From Candidatus Aphodovivens excrementavium (GTDB lineage: Bacteria > Actinomycetota > Coriobacteriia > Coriobacteriales > Eggerthellaceae): a DNA stretch of 37,858 bases. Both the position numbers and the translations under genes were made by a program. Every line of letters starts with the position of its first letter. Position 1 is the stretch's first letter. Shown in pieces: positions 7,370-15,592 of the stretch. A model generated the notes under the pieces. That model was not told the DNA's origin, ran no database searches, and saw only the letters and a list, made by a program, of their open reading frames with translations. Location: positions 1 through 37,858 of the forward strand of contig DVKR01000024.1 of assembly GCA_018715935.1 (NCBI GenBank). The letters are read 5' to 3'.

Positions 7370-8296
7370 ATGGACAACCTGCTCAAAGCGGGCGCCTTTG
7401 CCAAGCTATGCCGCACAACCAAAGAGACGCTGCGCCATTACGATCGGATAGGGCTCCTGTGCCCTGTGGCGCGCGCCGAGAACGGCTACAAGCTCTATGC
7501 ACTCTCGCAGATCGTTGACTTTGCGCTCGTATCGGCGCTGCGAAGCACCGGGATGGCGCTTTCCGAGGTGCGCGCGTTTCTGGAAGACCCCGGTTCCGAA
7601 CGTCTGCAGCAGACGATTGGCGAGCGGGTAATCGAGATCGAGCGCCAGCAGCGGGACCTTGAGGCGAAGCGTCAGGTGCTCGTCGAGACGATGGAGCAGG
7701 CGCGGCGCCTTGCCGAATGGCTGGATAGGGAAAACTCAGGTGATGAGGCGCCCCGGACGGCGGAGGGGTACCGATGGCGCATCCGATTTTGCGAGGAGGA
7801 GCGCTTCATCGAGGGAGCTATTCCCTACAAGGAGGGATACGAGGACGATTTTCTTGCGGCAGCCGTCGAGCATCTGGATTACTGCGAGCGCCAGGGCATG
7901 GGTGCGACGTTCCAAGAGGCGTATCGCGTGGATGCCGCCCATGTCGCAGAGGGGGACTACGCTGCCGGCCTGTGCGCGGAGGCGCGCGTACCGGCGGGGG
8001 CGCCTCCGTCCGATCGCCTCCGCGTCAAGCCGGCGGGAACTTACCTGCAGCTGCTCAACCGAATCGATCTTTCGCCGCTCATGCAGGCGGCTGGCGACGG
8101 GGCGGATGCCGCGCCGCCTGGGGAACCGAACCCGCTGTTTGCAGCGTACGACGCGCTGCGGGCGCTTGCGCGAGAGAAAGGCTGGCGGCTTTCAGGCGAT
8201 CTGTACGACGTCGTTCTTTCAACGTATGCGGGCCGCGCGACCGATGCGCTCTACACCGAGGCGTCTATGATGGTGGAGATTGAGCCGGTCGCTTGA
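7370..8296 (+). CDS. MerR-family regulator with C-terminal ligand-binding domain
   Basis: A 308-residue protein. Residues 8-75 form a MerR winged HTH (GAFAKLCRTTKETLRHYDRI, then GYKLYALSQIVDFALVSALR). A long coiled-coil (about 85-120, ERVIEIERQQRDLEAKRQVL) gives the antiparallel dimer helix, and residues about 130-308 resemble the GyrI-like/BmrR effector domain. Such proteins bind hydrophobic drugs and activate efflux genes. The start at 7370 is preferred over upstream in-frame codons because of AAAAAGGAG and because it places the HTH at the N-terminus. It faces the broken MFS gene. Its last codons are part of a tandem repeat that continues downstream. Confidence 0.9.
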   Translation: MDNLLKAGAFAKLCRTTKETLRHYDRIGLLCPVARAENGYKLYALSQIVDFALVSALRSTGMALSEVRAFLEDPGSERLQQTIGERVIEIERQQRDLEAKRQVLVETMEQARRLAEWLDRENSGDEAPRTAEGYRWRIRFCEEERFIEGAIPYKEGYEDDFLAAAVEHLDYCERQGMGATFQEAYRVDAAHVAEGDYAAGLCAEARVPAGAPPSDRLRVKPAGTYLQLLNRIDLSPLMQAAGDGADAAPPGEPNPLFAAYDALRALAREKGWRLSGDLYDVVLSTYAGRATDALYTEASMMVEIEPVA

Positions 8297-8367
8297 GGTT
8301 GAGCCTGTCGCCTGTGGAGGTCGAGCCGGTCGCTTGAGGCCGAGCCTGCCGCCTGCGGCCGAGCTAG
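8280..8367. repeat. Tandem repeat built from the end of the merR-like gene
   Basis: Units of 19-22 bp start GAGCCGGTCGCTTGAGG at 8282, with further copies at 8301, 8323, 8342 and a partial at 8361. The units at 8282 and 8323 are identical over 17 bp. The first unit contains the last codons and TGA of the MerR gene. Confidence 0.85.
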
Positions 8368-8406
8368 TGCTGTAGAGGAACCGAACCACGACAGAAAGGA
8401 GCGCGC

Positions 8407-8757
8407 ATGGCGCGTAAGCCAATCGCACACATGTCGCTTGCCTCAATCTATCCTTTGCTTGTCCAGAAAGCCGAGCGCAAAGGGCGCACGCGCGCCGAGG
8501 TCGACGAGGTTGCGTGCTGGCTCACCGGGTACGATCAGGCGGGGCTTGAGCGCCAAATTGAGGCGGGAGTGGATTACGCGACGTTTTTCGCCGAAGCGCC
8601 GTGCATGAATCCTGCCCGCGCCCTCATCACGGGAAAGATCTGTGGAGTCGATGTAGCGACGATCTCCGACCCTGTTGAGCAGAACGCGCGCTACCTCGAC
8701 AAACTCGTCGACGAGCTTGCTCGCGGGCGCGCGATGGAGAAGATCCTCCGATCGTGA
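8407..8757 (+). CDS. DUF2200 family protein
   Basis: A 116-residue protein that matches what I know of the DUF2200 family nearly end to end: SLASIYPLLVQKAERKGRT, a CWLTGYDQAGLE core, TFFAEAP, NPARALITGKICGV and the C-terminal ARYLDKLVDELARGRAMEKI. No function is established for the family; members are small cytoplasmic proteins. GAAAGGAG precedes the ATG. It stands alone between the MerR repeat and an empty intergenic region. Confidence 0.88.
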   Translation: MARKPIAHMSLASIYPLLVQKAERKGRTRAEVDEVACWLTGYDQAGLERQIEAGVDYATFFAEAPCMNPARALITGKICGVDVATISDPVEQNARYLDKLVDELARGRAMEKILRS

Positions 8758-9268
8758 TTTTCGGTGATTGTCGCGCGTCTTCCATGAGCTATCGCTTTGC
8801 TGCTGCGCGTGGGTCGTCCATCCTGCTGCTTCAGCCACCGATGACTATGCGGACGTTCTTCTCTCCCGAGACCCTAACTTGGAGCCAAATGGAGGAAAAT
8901 CACCAGAATGTTGCATTCGGGACGGGCTTTTCTCCGGGGGAGGGGGTTTGCATTCGTCGCGCTTTCCTTCAGAAAGGAGTGATGAAGGGGTTATGCGTTT
9001 ACGATCAGGCGTTTTGTTGGAGTCAGCGCGCTCTTTCGCCAAGCTCTGGAGTTAGACCGGGCGGGTGCGTGCAACAATCTGGTGATTTTCCTCCAATTAT
9101 TCGGTTTCTTCGATCGTGGGAGAGGTGCGGCGCCGTGCTACCAGAGTCGCGGCGCCGCCATGCTGCCAGTGTCGCGGCGCCATGCTTGTGGCCAAAGGCA
9201 CGGCGCCATGCACTCGGCGAGGCGCGTGGCACCGCGCATTCGGCAAGAGATGCCGCGCCATCATCCGG
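8758..9268. other. Intergenic region with inverted-repeat element and GC-rich repeats
   Basis: No convincing gene. The stretch holds the inverted repeat pair listed at 8890-9095 and then, at about 9140-9215, several copies of a CGGCGCCATGC-like word. A good ribosome site (AGAAAGGAG before ATG at 8982) is followed by a frame with no recognisable family. Confidence 0.6.
8890..9095. repeat. 26-bp inverted repeats bounding a 154-bp core
   Basis: TGGAGGAAAATCACCAGA begins the left arm (8890-8915). The right arm at 9070-9095 is its reverse complement with one mismatch in 26. The 154-bp core contains a ribosome-site-like AAAGGAG. The layout would suit a small non-autonomous element or an invertible segment. 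Confidence 0.7.
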
Positions 9269-10036
9269 CTAGAAAAACTCGTTGGGTTTGGCGGGGTCCG
9301 CTCCCTCGTGTGCGAGCATTGCGGTCACGCGCTCGACAAGCCCATCGGGAAGGCTGCGCGCGCCTACGGGGCACACCTCAATGCATCGCAAACAGGAGAT
9401 GCATGTCTTGTCGTCGGTGGAAGAGGGATCGTCTGCGGGGATGGCTCCAGCAGGGCATTCGCTGGCGCAGGTTCCGCATTCGATGCAGGCGTCTGATGCC
9501 TGGGGGTACACGTTGGTGCCCAGGTGGACTTCGACGGTTTTGAAGGAGAACGCCGAAGCGTCATCGATGCTGTCGAGCGCGCCGATTCGGGTGGCTACTT
9601 CGCTTGCGAACTCGCGCGTCTGCGCAAGGTCGGATGCGGAGGGTCGGTCGGGCGCGATGGTCTGCGCGATTGAGTGGCGCGCGACGAGGGCGGCCGCCCC
9701 GATTGTGCGAAACCCCTTCGCCGTCAGCCTTTCGTCCATCTCGTGCAGCGCGTTGTCGTAGTCGCGCGCGCCGTACACCGCCAAAAGCGCGCAGGGCGTG
9801 CGCGACCCGCGCATGTGAGCAAGACGCTCCCAAACGAACTTCGGCGCGTAGCCCGCGAACACGGGAACGGCGAGCACAAGCAGCTCGTCGGGGCCGAATT
9901 CGCACGGGGGCTCTTCGTCGTGCCTGAGCGGAACGACCTCGACGTCGTGGGGCAAGCCTTCCGCGAACGCTTGAGCGTACTTTTCAGTGGTGCCTGTTCC
10001 GGAGAGATACAGCACGGTTGCCTTGACGATGTCCAT
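9269..10036 (-). CDS. EFR1-like flavodoxin-ferredoxin fusion protein
   Basis: A 255-residue protein. The N-terminus is flavodoxin-like, with the FMN phosphate loop LYLSGTGTTEKYA (about 9-21) and later LAVPVFAGYAP and LLAVYGARDYDNAL segments. The C-terminus carries two 4Fe-4S sites: CIECGTCASECP and CISCLRCIEVCP. This fits the EFR1 family of electron-transfer proteins common in strict anaerobes. It likely passes low-potential electrons to an unknown partner. The start at 10036 is chosen for the AAGGAG just upstream; longer versions run into unrelated intergenic sequence. No partner gene is adjacent. Confidence 0.88.
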   Translation of the reverse strand: MDIVKATVLYLSGTGTTEKYAQAFAEGLPHDVEVVPLRHDEEPPCEFGPDELLVLAVPVFAGYAPKFVWERLAHMRGSRTPCALLAVYGARDYDNALHEMDERLTAKGFRTIGAAALVARHSIAQTIAPDRPSASDLAQTREFASEVATRIGALDSIDDASAFSFKTVEVHLGTNVYPQASDACIECGTCASECPAGAIPADDPSSTDDKTCISCLRCIEVCPVGARSLPDGLVERVTAMLAHEGADPAKPNEFF

Positions 10037-10161
10037 GACTTCTCCTTGTCCGCGGATGGATTCGCACGCGACCCGCTGTGTGGCTGCGCGCGTGGCTGCG
10101 ATTAGATAGTAGAGCGGCGGGTGCCTTTCATCAAGCGGCGATGTCGGCGCGCCGCCGCCGT

Positions 10162-10190
10162 TTGCCCCTTCGTGTATCATGATGGGGCAA
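10162..10190. promoter_or_regulatory. Inverted repeat around a possible -10 of the orphan response regulator
   Basis: TTGCCCC (10162-10168) and GGGGCAA (10184-10190) flank TATCAT (10175-10180), a fair -10 for the gene starting at 10224. An operator straddling the -10 would suit autoregulation. No good -35 was found. Confidence 0.45.
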
Positions 10191-10223
10191 CGCGATTCAA
10201 ACGAGAGCGAAAGAGAACGATCA

Positions 10224-10943
10224 ATGGACGGCAGAAAGACGCAGCTGCGCGCTTTGGTGGTCGAAGATGACGCCTCTATCAGCGACGTGGTCTGCTCGAC
10301 CCTTGACGGCGCTGGTTTCCTCTGCACCCCTGCCTACTCGGGCACGGAGGCGCGCCTGCTCATCGAGCAGGGGGAGTCTTTCGACCTTGTGATCTGCGAT
10401 CTTATGCTTCCCGGCATTCCGGGCGAAGAGCTGGTGTCACTCATTCGGGCGAAGAGCGCCGTCCCGATACTGGTGACGTCGGCAAAGGCGCAGGTTGTCG
10501 ACCGTGTGGCGCTGCTTCGCATGGGCGCCGACGACTACCTGGTCAAGCCGTTCGACCTTGACGAGCTTGTCGCGCGTGCAGAGGCCCTCGTCCGGCGTTC
10601 GGGAGGGTTTGCCGGAGGCGAGGGCGATGCGGACGGCTCCTCTCTGACTTACGGCGAATGGATTCTTTACGAGGATGCGCGCCGCTTCGAGGCGGCGGGG
10701 CGTCTGATTGGGCTCACGCGCACCGAGTTCGACATCGTCGCCTCCCTCATGCGGCATCCCCGGAAAGTGTTCACCAAGCGCGAGCTGTACCGCGCGGTGT
10801 GGAACGAAGACGCCGCCGTGGAGGAGAAGGCCATCAGCACGCACGTTTCCAACATCCGCGCCAAGCTCAAGGGCACCGGAACCGACGGCTACATCGAGAC
10901 GGTGTGGGGCATAGGGTTCAAGCTCGCCGACCTGTCCGCTTGA
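10224..10943 (+). CDS. OmpR-family response regulator, no adjacent kinase
   Basis: A 239-residue protein with receiver and winged-helix output domains. The receiver shows the acidic pocket E14-D15-D16, phosphoacceptor D59 (VICDLMLPG), S86 and K108 (LVKPF). The C-terminal domain has the TRTEFDIVASLMRHP and VSNIRAKL helices and a TVWGIGFKL wing. The ATG at 10224 is preferred because the candidate -10 lies over the earlier ATG at 10179; neither has a strong ribosome site. The next gene is convergent, so no kinase is paired here. The kinase at 16596, which lacks a regulator, is a candidate partner by exclusion only. Confidence 0.92.
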   Translation: MDGRKTQLRALVVEDDASISDVVCSTLDGAGFLCTPAYSGTEARLLIEQGESFDLVICDLMLPGIPGEELVSLIRAKSAVPILVTSAKAQVVDRVALLRMGADDYLVKPFDLDELVARAEALVRRSGGFAGGEGDADGSSLTYGEWILYEDARRFEAAGRLIGLTRTEFDIVASLMRHPRKVFTKRELYRAVWNEDAAVEEKAISTHVSNIRAKLKGTGTDGYIETVWGIGFKLADLSA

Positions 10944-11054
10944 CCTGGCGGGAGCGCTTCTTGAGAAGGTGCCTTCGTCGGGCGAGGCTGCCAGCGGCTT
11001 ACGCGCAGCGCGGAGGGTTCTGCCGCCCGTTCGTCTCCGTGCTCTCGCGCTACT

Positions 11055-11990
11055 CTACGCCGACAGTGCCCACAGGTTGCGGCATTGGTCGAGGATGCGT
11101 TGGCAGTCCCAGGTGCGCGCGGAACGCTCGGCGCTGTTGGGGTCGTGCACTACGATGCCGCCGTCGTCAGCTATGCCTGCAAGCACGATGAAGTGTCCGG
11201 TTGTGGTGAAGTCCCCCGGAGCTACCGAGCAGATGATAGGCGTGCCCTGCGCCAGCGCTTGGCGCACGGCGCTCTCGTCGGCGGGCAGCTCTTCCGATGT
11301 CAGCCCAAGTTCTGCCGCCCCCTGCGTCATAAGGCTCCAGCTGGTCATGTCGCCTTCTACGTATCCTTGCCGTTCGCTGAACTGCGCCATTGCGGCAGGA
11401 TCCAAATCGGTCTTGCCCGTCAGGGCGATGTATGCCATCGACAAGCAAGTGGGCCCGCAGCCGTTCTCCTTCACCGTTCCGCCTGCGTACGGCGCTTCCG
11501 CCCAGGCGGGGTCGGTCTGGTAGAGGAAGGGAATGCTGCCCTGGACCCACTCGGCGCGCGGCGTGCTTGCGTAGGACCCGCCCGCCGCAGCGTCGCTTCC
11601 CTGATCGGCGGGCGTAGCAAGCGAGGTGCCGAAAACCCCTATGGCGATCGCCGCCGCCAGTGCAAGAACTAATGCCGTTCGCAAAGGGAGGCGCTGCGAT
11701 GTTGCCCGCGCCGAAGCCCGCGTGGCAGAATGCGCCGAAGTCCGCGTGGCGAAATATACCGAAGCTTTTGCAGCGGAAGGCGCCGAGTCCCTTGCGGCGG
11801 CATTCTCGACGCCGATTCGCGGCAGCTGCCCTGTTTTCGACGGCACGCCTCGCGCGCGCTGAGCGAGTCGAGCGCGAGGGGCGCGCTGGAGGCCGTCGTG
11901 AACAGGCGTTCTTGCGTCCGATCCGGTGCCTTTTGGTTGCGTTTGACGTGTGCGGTAGCGCGCCGAGGTGCGCGAATAGTTTTCAAGCAT
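11055..11990 (-). CDS. Membrane-anchored C39-like cysteine peptidase
   Basis: A 311-residue protein. Residues 1-100 are low-complexity, rich in Arg, Ala, Ser and Thr, and probably disordered. Residues about 104-123 form a membrane span (TALVLALAAAIAIGVFG). The outside domain (about 150-311) has the papain-like C39_2 signature: NGCGPTCLSM with C178 as nucleophile, GHFIVLAGI with H266, and VHDPNS with D283. Such proteins cut peptides at the cell surface; many are uncharacterised. The start at 11990 has AAAGGGAGA upstream. The basic N-terminus on the cytoplasmic side is unusually long. It is convergent with the orphan response regulator. Confidence 0.82.
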   Translation of the reverse strand: MLENYSRTSARYRTRQTQPKGTGSDARTPVHDGLQRAPRARLAQRARGVPSKTGQLPRIGVENAAARDSAPSAAKASVYFATRTSAHSATRASARATSQRLPLRTALVLALAAAIAIGVFGTSLATPADQGSDAAAGGSYASTPRAEWVQGSIPFLYQTDPAWAEAPYAGGTVKENGCGPTCLSMAYIALTGKTDLDPAAMAQFSERQGYVEGDMTSWSLMTQGAAELGLTSEELPADESAVRQALAQGTPIICSVAPGDFTTTGHFIVLAGIADDGGIVVHDPNSAERSARTWDCQRILDQCRNLWALSA

Positions 11991-12033
11991 GGGGTCTCCC
12001 TTTCGTGTGAGGAGGGGCGCGCGTGCGGCCTGT

Positions 12034-12207
12034 ACCCGTGCGGCCTGCGCCCGTGCGCGTCGTGGCCACTAGTCGAGCGCATCGGCGACCTCGAGCACGT
12101 GCGTGCGCCCGTGCCCGTGCGGCCTGCACCCGTGCGGCCTTCGCGTGCGGGCTGCGCTTGCGCCCGTGCGGCCTGCGCCCGTGCGGCCTGCGCCCGTGCG
12201 CGTCGTG
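12034..12207. repeat. 15-bp tandem repeats CCCGTGCGGCCTGCG
   Basis: Copies lie at 12034, 12114, 12129, 12163 and 12178. Both clusters end in a variant CCCGTGCGCGTCGTG (12049 and 12193), suggesting the whole block duplicated. One frame encodes a short Pro-Val-Arg-Pro-Ala repeat, but no start or ribosome site supports translation. Confidence 0.85.
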
Positions 12208-12248
12208 TTCATGCTAGGGCGCGCCCGCCTTGCGGTTCCCATAGCGTT

Positions 12249-12284
12249 TTCTTACGTTTTGCCACGGTATTCTTAATAAACCTT
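12249..12284 (+). promoter_or_regulatory. 21-bp-spaced direct repeats, candidate response regulator operator
   Basis: TTCTTACGTTTTGCC (12249-12263) and TTCTTAATAAACCTT (12270-12284) begin 21 bp apart. The same word and spacing recur at 14509-14544 before the ABC transporter gene. OmpR-type regulators bind direct repeats on one helix face, so this is probably the site of the regulator encoded at 12383. Confidence 0.6.
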
Positions 12285-12382
12285 AAGATTCGAGCGCGGA
12301 GACGTTCGCTTGTCTGCCCCGTCGTATACTTTGGGTCGATCGGGCGCGCCCGCCCGCTTTCGAAAAAGAATCAGGAGGGGAT

Positions 12383-13081
12383 ATGGCTCAGGCGCGCATA
12401 TTGGTGGCCGACGACGAGGCGGCAATCGCCGACCTGGTGGCGCACGTGCTAACGTCGGAAGGCTTTGAGGCTAAGGCGGTCTACTCAGGCGCGGACGCGC
12501 TTGCCGAGCTGCTGACGGGTTCTTACAGCCTGGGCGTTCTGGACATCATGATGCCGGGAATAGACGGGTTCGAGGTGTGCCGCCGGGTACGTGCCGCCTC
12601 CGACGTTCCCATCATCTTTCTCTCGGCAAAAGACGAGGAAGTCGATCAGGTGGTGGGGCTGTCGCTGGGCGCCGACGACTACGTGTGCAAGCCGTTCAGC
12701 CCGCGTGTGCTTGCGGCGCGCGTGAAGGCGCGCCTGCGTACCCGCGAGCACCCCGAGGCTTCGCCCGGCGTGGTCGAGGAGGCGGGCATCCGCGTGGACG
12801 AATCGTGCCACGAGGCGTCGTTTCTGGGCGCGCCGTTGCGGCTTACGCCCAAGGAGTTCGGCATCCTGGCGGCGCTCGTGCGCGCGGGCGGCGCCCCCGT
12901 TGCGGCGCGCGACCTGTACGAGGAAGTGTGGGGAGAGCCGTTCTCGCTGTCTGCGGGCAACTCGGTGATGGTGCATATCAGGCATCTGCGCGAAAAGCTG
13001 GCTGAGATCGACTCGTCGCGCGATTGCATCTCGACCGTCTGGGGAGTTGGTTACCGCATTGCGACGGGGGCGGGGAACTGA
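12383..13081 (+). CDS. OmpR-family response regulator of the ABC-transporter module
   Basis: A 232-residue protein. Receiver residues are all present: D10-D11, phosphoacceptor D54 (GVLDIMMPG), S81 and K103 (YVCKPF). The winged-helix output domain contains LTPKEFGILAALV, VMVHIRHLREKL and TVWGVGYRI. AGGAGG precedes the ATG. Its stop overlaps the kinase start by one base, so regulator and kinase are translated together. It is most like regulators of bacitracin/lantibiotic resistance transporters and probably controls the ABC genes at 14594, whose promoter carries the same direct repeats. Confidence 0.94.
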   Translation: MAQARILVADDEAAIADLVAHVLTSEGFEAKAVYSGADALAELLTGSYSLGVLDIMMPGIDGFEVCRRVRAASDVPIIFLSAKDEEVDQVVGLSLGADDYVCKPFSPRVLAARVKARLRTREHPEASPGVVEEAGIRVDESCHEASFLGAPLRLTPKEFGILAALVRAGGAPVAARDLYEEVWGEPFSLSAGNSVMVHIRHLREKLAEIDSSRDCISTVWGVGYRIATGAGN

Positions 13082-14394
13082 TGGCACGCTTTAAAAGCCT
13101 TCAGGCGCGCTCCATCGGGCGCGCGTTTTTGGTTCAGGGGCTTGTAGCAGCGGTGCTGTACACGGCTGCCTTTGCCCTGCTGTGCGCGACGGCCGCTCCT
13201 GTGCTCTACCAGAATGCCGCTTATGTGTTCGCCGACGTCACCGCTCCGTGGATCTATGTCGATCAAGCGGAGTACGAGCGGCTGCAGGAAAGCTCGTCCG
13301 AATACGTCCAGCCGTTCGATGAGGGAGCCGCGTCCGCTGCGGCGGAGGGGCAGGGCGCGCCCCAAGGTGCGCGCAGCACGTCGGCAGACTATCTCTCGTC
13401 TGCCTCCGATCTCGGGTTTTGGACCGACGGCAACCTATATGCAGTGCGCGATCTGTCAGGATACCACGCGTTTCTCGAAGCGGGAGGCGAGGTGGCGGCG
13501 GGGCTGTACTTCGCGGGCCTTGCCGTCATCGCGCTGGTGTTCGTGCGGCGCGCCATCCGTCGGGTCGATCAGCTGTCCTTGGCGGTTACCGGCCTGTTCG
13601 CAGATCGGTTCGCTCCCATCGACCTTCCTGACGAGCTGGCTGCCACGCGCGTCGAGCTGACCGAAGTCCAAAACCGCGCGCTTTCGGACGAACGTGCGGC
13701 AAAAGCTGCCGAGACGCGGAAAAACGAGCTCGTCGTCTATCTGGCGCACGATATCCGCACCCCGCTCACCTCGGTTGTGGGCTACCTGTCGATTCTGGCG
13801 GAGTCGCCCGAGCTGCCGGCAGAGGATCGGACGCGGTTCGCCCGCGTCGCGCTCGAGAAGGCCGAGCGTTTGGAAGGCCTCGTTGCGGAGCTGTTCGAGG
13901 TGGCGCGTTACGACTTGCAGGCGCTTCCCCTCGAGCGCGAACGGGTCGATCTGGGGCTTTTGTGCGGCCAGATTGCCGCCGAGCTGTATCCCGAGGCCCA
14001 CGAGAAAGACGTGACCGTTGCCGTTGAGGCATCCGAGCGCGCAAGCGCCTTCGTCGATCCCGACAAAATGGCGCGCGCGGTCTTGAACGTGGCGCGCAAT
14101 GCGGTAACGTTTGCCGAGGCGGGGACCGAAGTGTCGATCAAGGTCGAGATGGGGGAAGAGACGGCGTCCATCGAGGTGGTCGACACGGGGCGCGAGATCG
14201 CGCCCGAGCATCTTGAGCGCATCTTCGAGCGGTTCTACCGCGTTGACGGCGCGCGCGGCACCGCGCGGGGCGGCGCCGGGTTGGGGCTTGCCATCGCAAA
14301 GGAGATCGTCGAGGCGCACGGCGGTTCCATCACCGCCAAAAGCGAGCGCGGGCGCACGTCGTTCCACATCGCGTTTCCCTGCGAGGGAGCATGA
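13081..14394 (+). CDS. Sensor histidine kinase paired with the 12383 regulator
   Basis: A 437-residue membrane kinase. Spans at about 16-39 and 138-156 enclose an outside sensor of about 100 residues with a low-complexity Ala/Gly stretch. The H box YLAHDIRTPLTSVVGYL places the phosphorylated His at about 223; the N box is NVARNAVTFA and the G boxes are VVDTGREI (with Arg-Glu where Gly-Ile/Asn is common) and GGAGLGLAIAKEIV. The H box is very close to VanS-type kinases, which sense cell-wall antibiotics. The start overlaps the regulator stop. The ligand is not known; a cell-envelope-active peptide is the likely class. Confidence 0.92.
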   Translation: MARFKSLQARSIGRAFLVQGLVAAVLYTAAFALLCATAAPVLYQNAAYVFADVTAPWIYVDQAEYERLQESSSEYVQPFDEGAASAAAEGQGAPQGARSTSADYLSSASDLGFWTDGNLYAVRDLSGYHAFLEAGGEVAAGLYFAGLAVIALVFVRRAIRRVDQLSLAVTGLFADRFAPIDLPDELAATRVELTEVQNRALSDERAAKAAETRKNELVVYLAHDIRTPLTSVVGYLSILAESPELPAEDRTRFARVALEKAERLEGLVAELFEVARYDLQALPLERERVDLGLLCGQIAAELYPEAHEKDVTVAVEASERASAFVDPDKMARAVLNVARNAVTFAEAGTEVSIKVEMGEETASIEVVDTGREIAPEHLERIFERFYRVDGARGTARGGAGLGLAIAKEIVEAHGGSITAKSERGRTSFHIAFPCEGA

Positions 14395-14508
14395 GGGCGC
14401 GACGCGTGATGCGCTTTGCCTGATGGGGGGCGATTGGGTGCCGTGGGAGCGCCCGCGCGGTTTGCGTGTTGCGCCAGGCGGGGAGCGTTGCCGTCGAATC
14501 TTGCAACT

Positions 14509-14544
14509 TTCTTAAAACTTTGCGGGAGGTTCATAAACCTTTGC
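14509..14544 (+). promoter_or_regulatory. 21-bp-spaced direct repeats before the ABC transporter operon
   Basis: TTCTTAAAACTTTGC (14509-14523) and TTCATAAACCTTTGC (14530-14544) match at 12 of 15 bases and begin 21 bp, two helical turns, apart. A weak -10 (TACTCG, 14551) follows closely, so a bound activator would sit over the -35. The arrangement matches 12249-12284. Confidence 0.65.
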
Positions 14545-14593
14545 CTTCCATACTCGAATCATCGAAAGACTCGGTGACTCGAAAGGAGAGAGA

Positions 14594-15592
14594 ATGGATG
14601 CGATAAGGACATCCAATTTGACAAAGGCTTACGGCTCCAAGCGCGCCGTTGACGGCGTGAGTTTGCGTGTAGGCGCGGGCGAGATCTACGGGTTCGTCGG
14701 GCGCAACGGTGCCGGCAAGTCGACGCTCATGAAAATGCTGGCAGGGCTGGTGCTGCCCACGTCGGGCGAGGTCGAGATCCTCGGCGAGCGCCAGGCTCCC
14801 GGCTGCACGAGCCGTCGGCTTGGGGCGCTTATTGAGAGCCCGGGCATCCATCCGGGGCTCACCGGCCTTGACAACGTCATGGTGCGCGCGCTCGCGCTCG
14901 GCGTGCCCCGGGCGAAGGCCGCCAGCATGGAGGCGCTCGAGATCGTGGGGCTGGCAGCCGTTGCCAAGAAGCGCGCCAAGACCTACTCGCTTGGCATGAA
15001 ACAGCGGCTGGGCCTCGCGCTTGCGCTGGTGGGCTCGCCCGACCTGCTGCTGCTCGATGAGCCGTTCAACGGGCTTGACCCCCAAGCGGTGCGCGAGTTG
15101 CGCACGACCATCATGAACCTGGCGCGCGTGCGCAGCCTTACGGTGTTCGTGAGCTCACACGTGCTCGACCAGCTGGAGCGCATGGTTACTTGCTACGGCG
15201 TCATACGCGACGGCAGGCTTGTGCGCGAAATGACGGCGGCCGAGGTCGATGCCGAATGTGCCGACTATCTGAGCATTCGCGCGTCCGAGCCGCAGCTTGC
15301 GCTCGCGCGGCTTCAGGACGCGTTCCCGCAGGCGACGTTCTCGATCATGCCCGACGACGCCATTCGCGCCGAAGGCGGCATCGGCGCCGAGCAGGCGGGC
15401 GCGGCGCTTGCGCAGGCGGGCATCGCGGTAACGGAGCTTTTCGTGCACGAGCGCGACATCGAAGAGCTGTTCGTGGAGCTGATGGGCGCCGAGACCTCCA
15501 TTCCCGCGCCCGACGCGGCGGCGTGGTCGCAGGCGGCGGGAGCCGAGCCGCCGCGCGGCGCTGGCGGGAAGGGGGGCGGTCGCAATGCTTAG
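14594..15592 (+). CDS. ABC transporter ATPase, lantibiotic/bacitracin immunity type
   Basis: A 332-residue ATPase with Walker A GRNGAGKST (36-44), signature YSLGMKQRLG, Walker B LLLLDEP and the switch His in FVSSHVL. The C-terminal 110 residues form the extra domain typical of ATPases of peptide immunity exporters (LanF, BcrA). AAAGGAGAG precedes the ATG. It overlaps the permease gene by 8 bp. The promoter carries the candidate regulator repeats. The likely role is expelling a membrane-active peptide antibiotic, inferred from family and the neighbouring two-component system. Confidence 0.92.
   Translation: MDAIRTSNLTKAYGSKRAVDGVSLRVGAGEIYGFVGRNGAGKSTLMKMLAGLVLPTSGEVEILGERQAPGCTSRRLGALIESPGIHPGLTGLDNVMVRALALGVPRAKAASMEALEIVGLAAVAKKRAKTYSLGMKQRLGLALALVGSPDLLLLDEPFNGLDPQAVRELRTTIMNLARVRSLTVFVSSHVLDQLERMVTCYGVIRDGRLVREMTAAEVDAECADYLSIRASEPQLALARLQDAFPQATFSIMPDDAIRAEGGIGAEQAGAALAQAGIAVTELFVHERDIEELFVELMGAETSIPAPDAAAWSQAAGAEPPRGAGGKGGGRNA

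Larger units (their letters stand above)
11991..12382. other. Intergenic region with tandem repeats and regulator promoter
   Basis: The left part is filled by the 15-bp repeats listed at 12034-12207. The right part is AT-richer and holds the direct-repeat operator at 12249-12284 and a -10 TATACT (12325-12330) for the response regulator at 12383. The -35 region is poor, as expected for an activated promoter. No gene seen. Confidence 0.7.

Noticed and set aside
8754..9272. 172-codon forward frame after DUF2200
   Set aside because: It runs through the inverted repeat element and has no recognisable domain; the internal ATG at 8982 has a ribosome site but no protein-like sequence follows.
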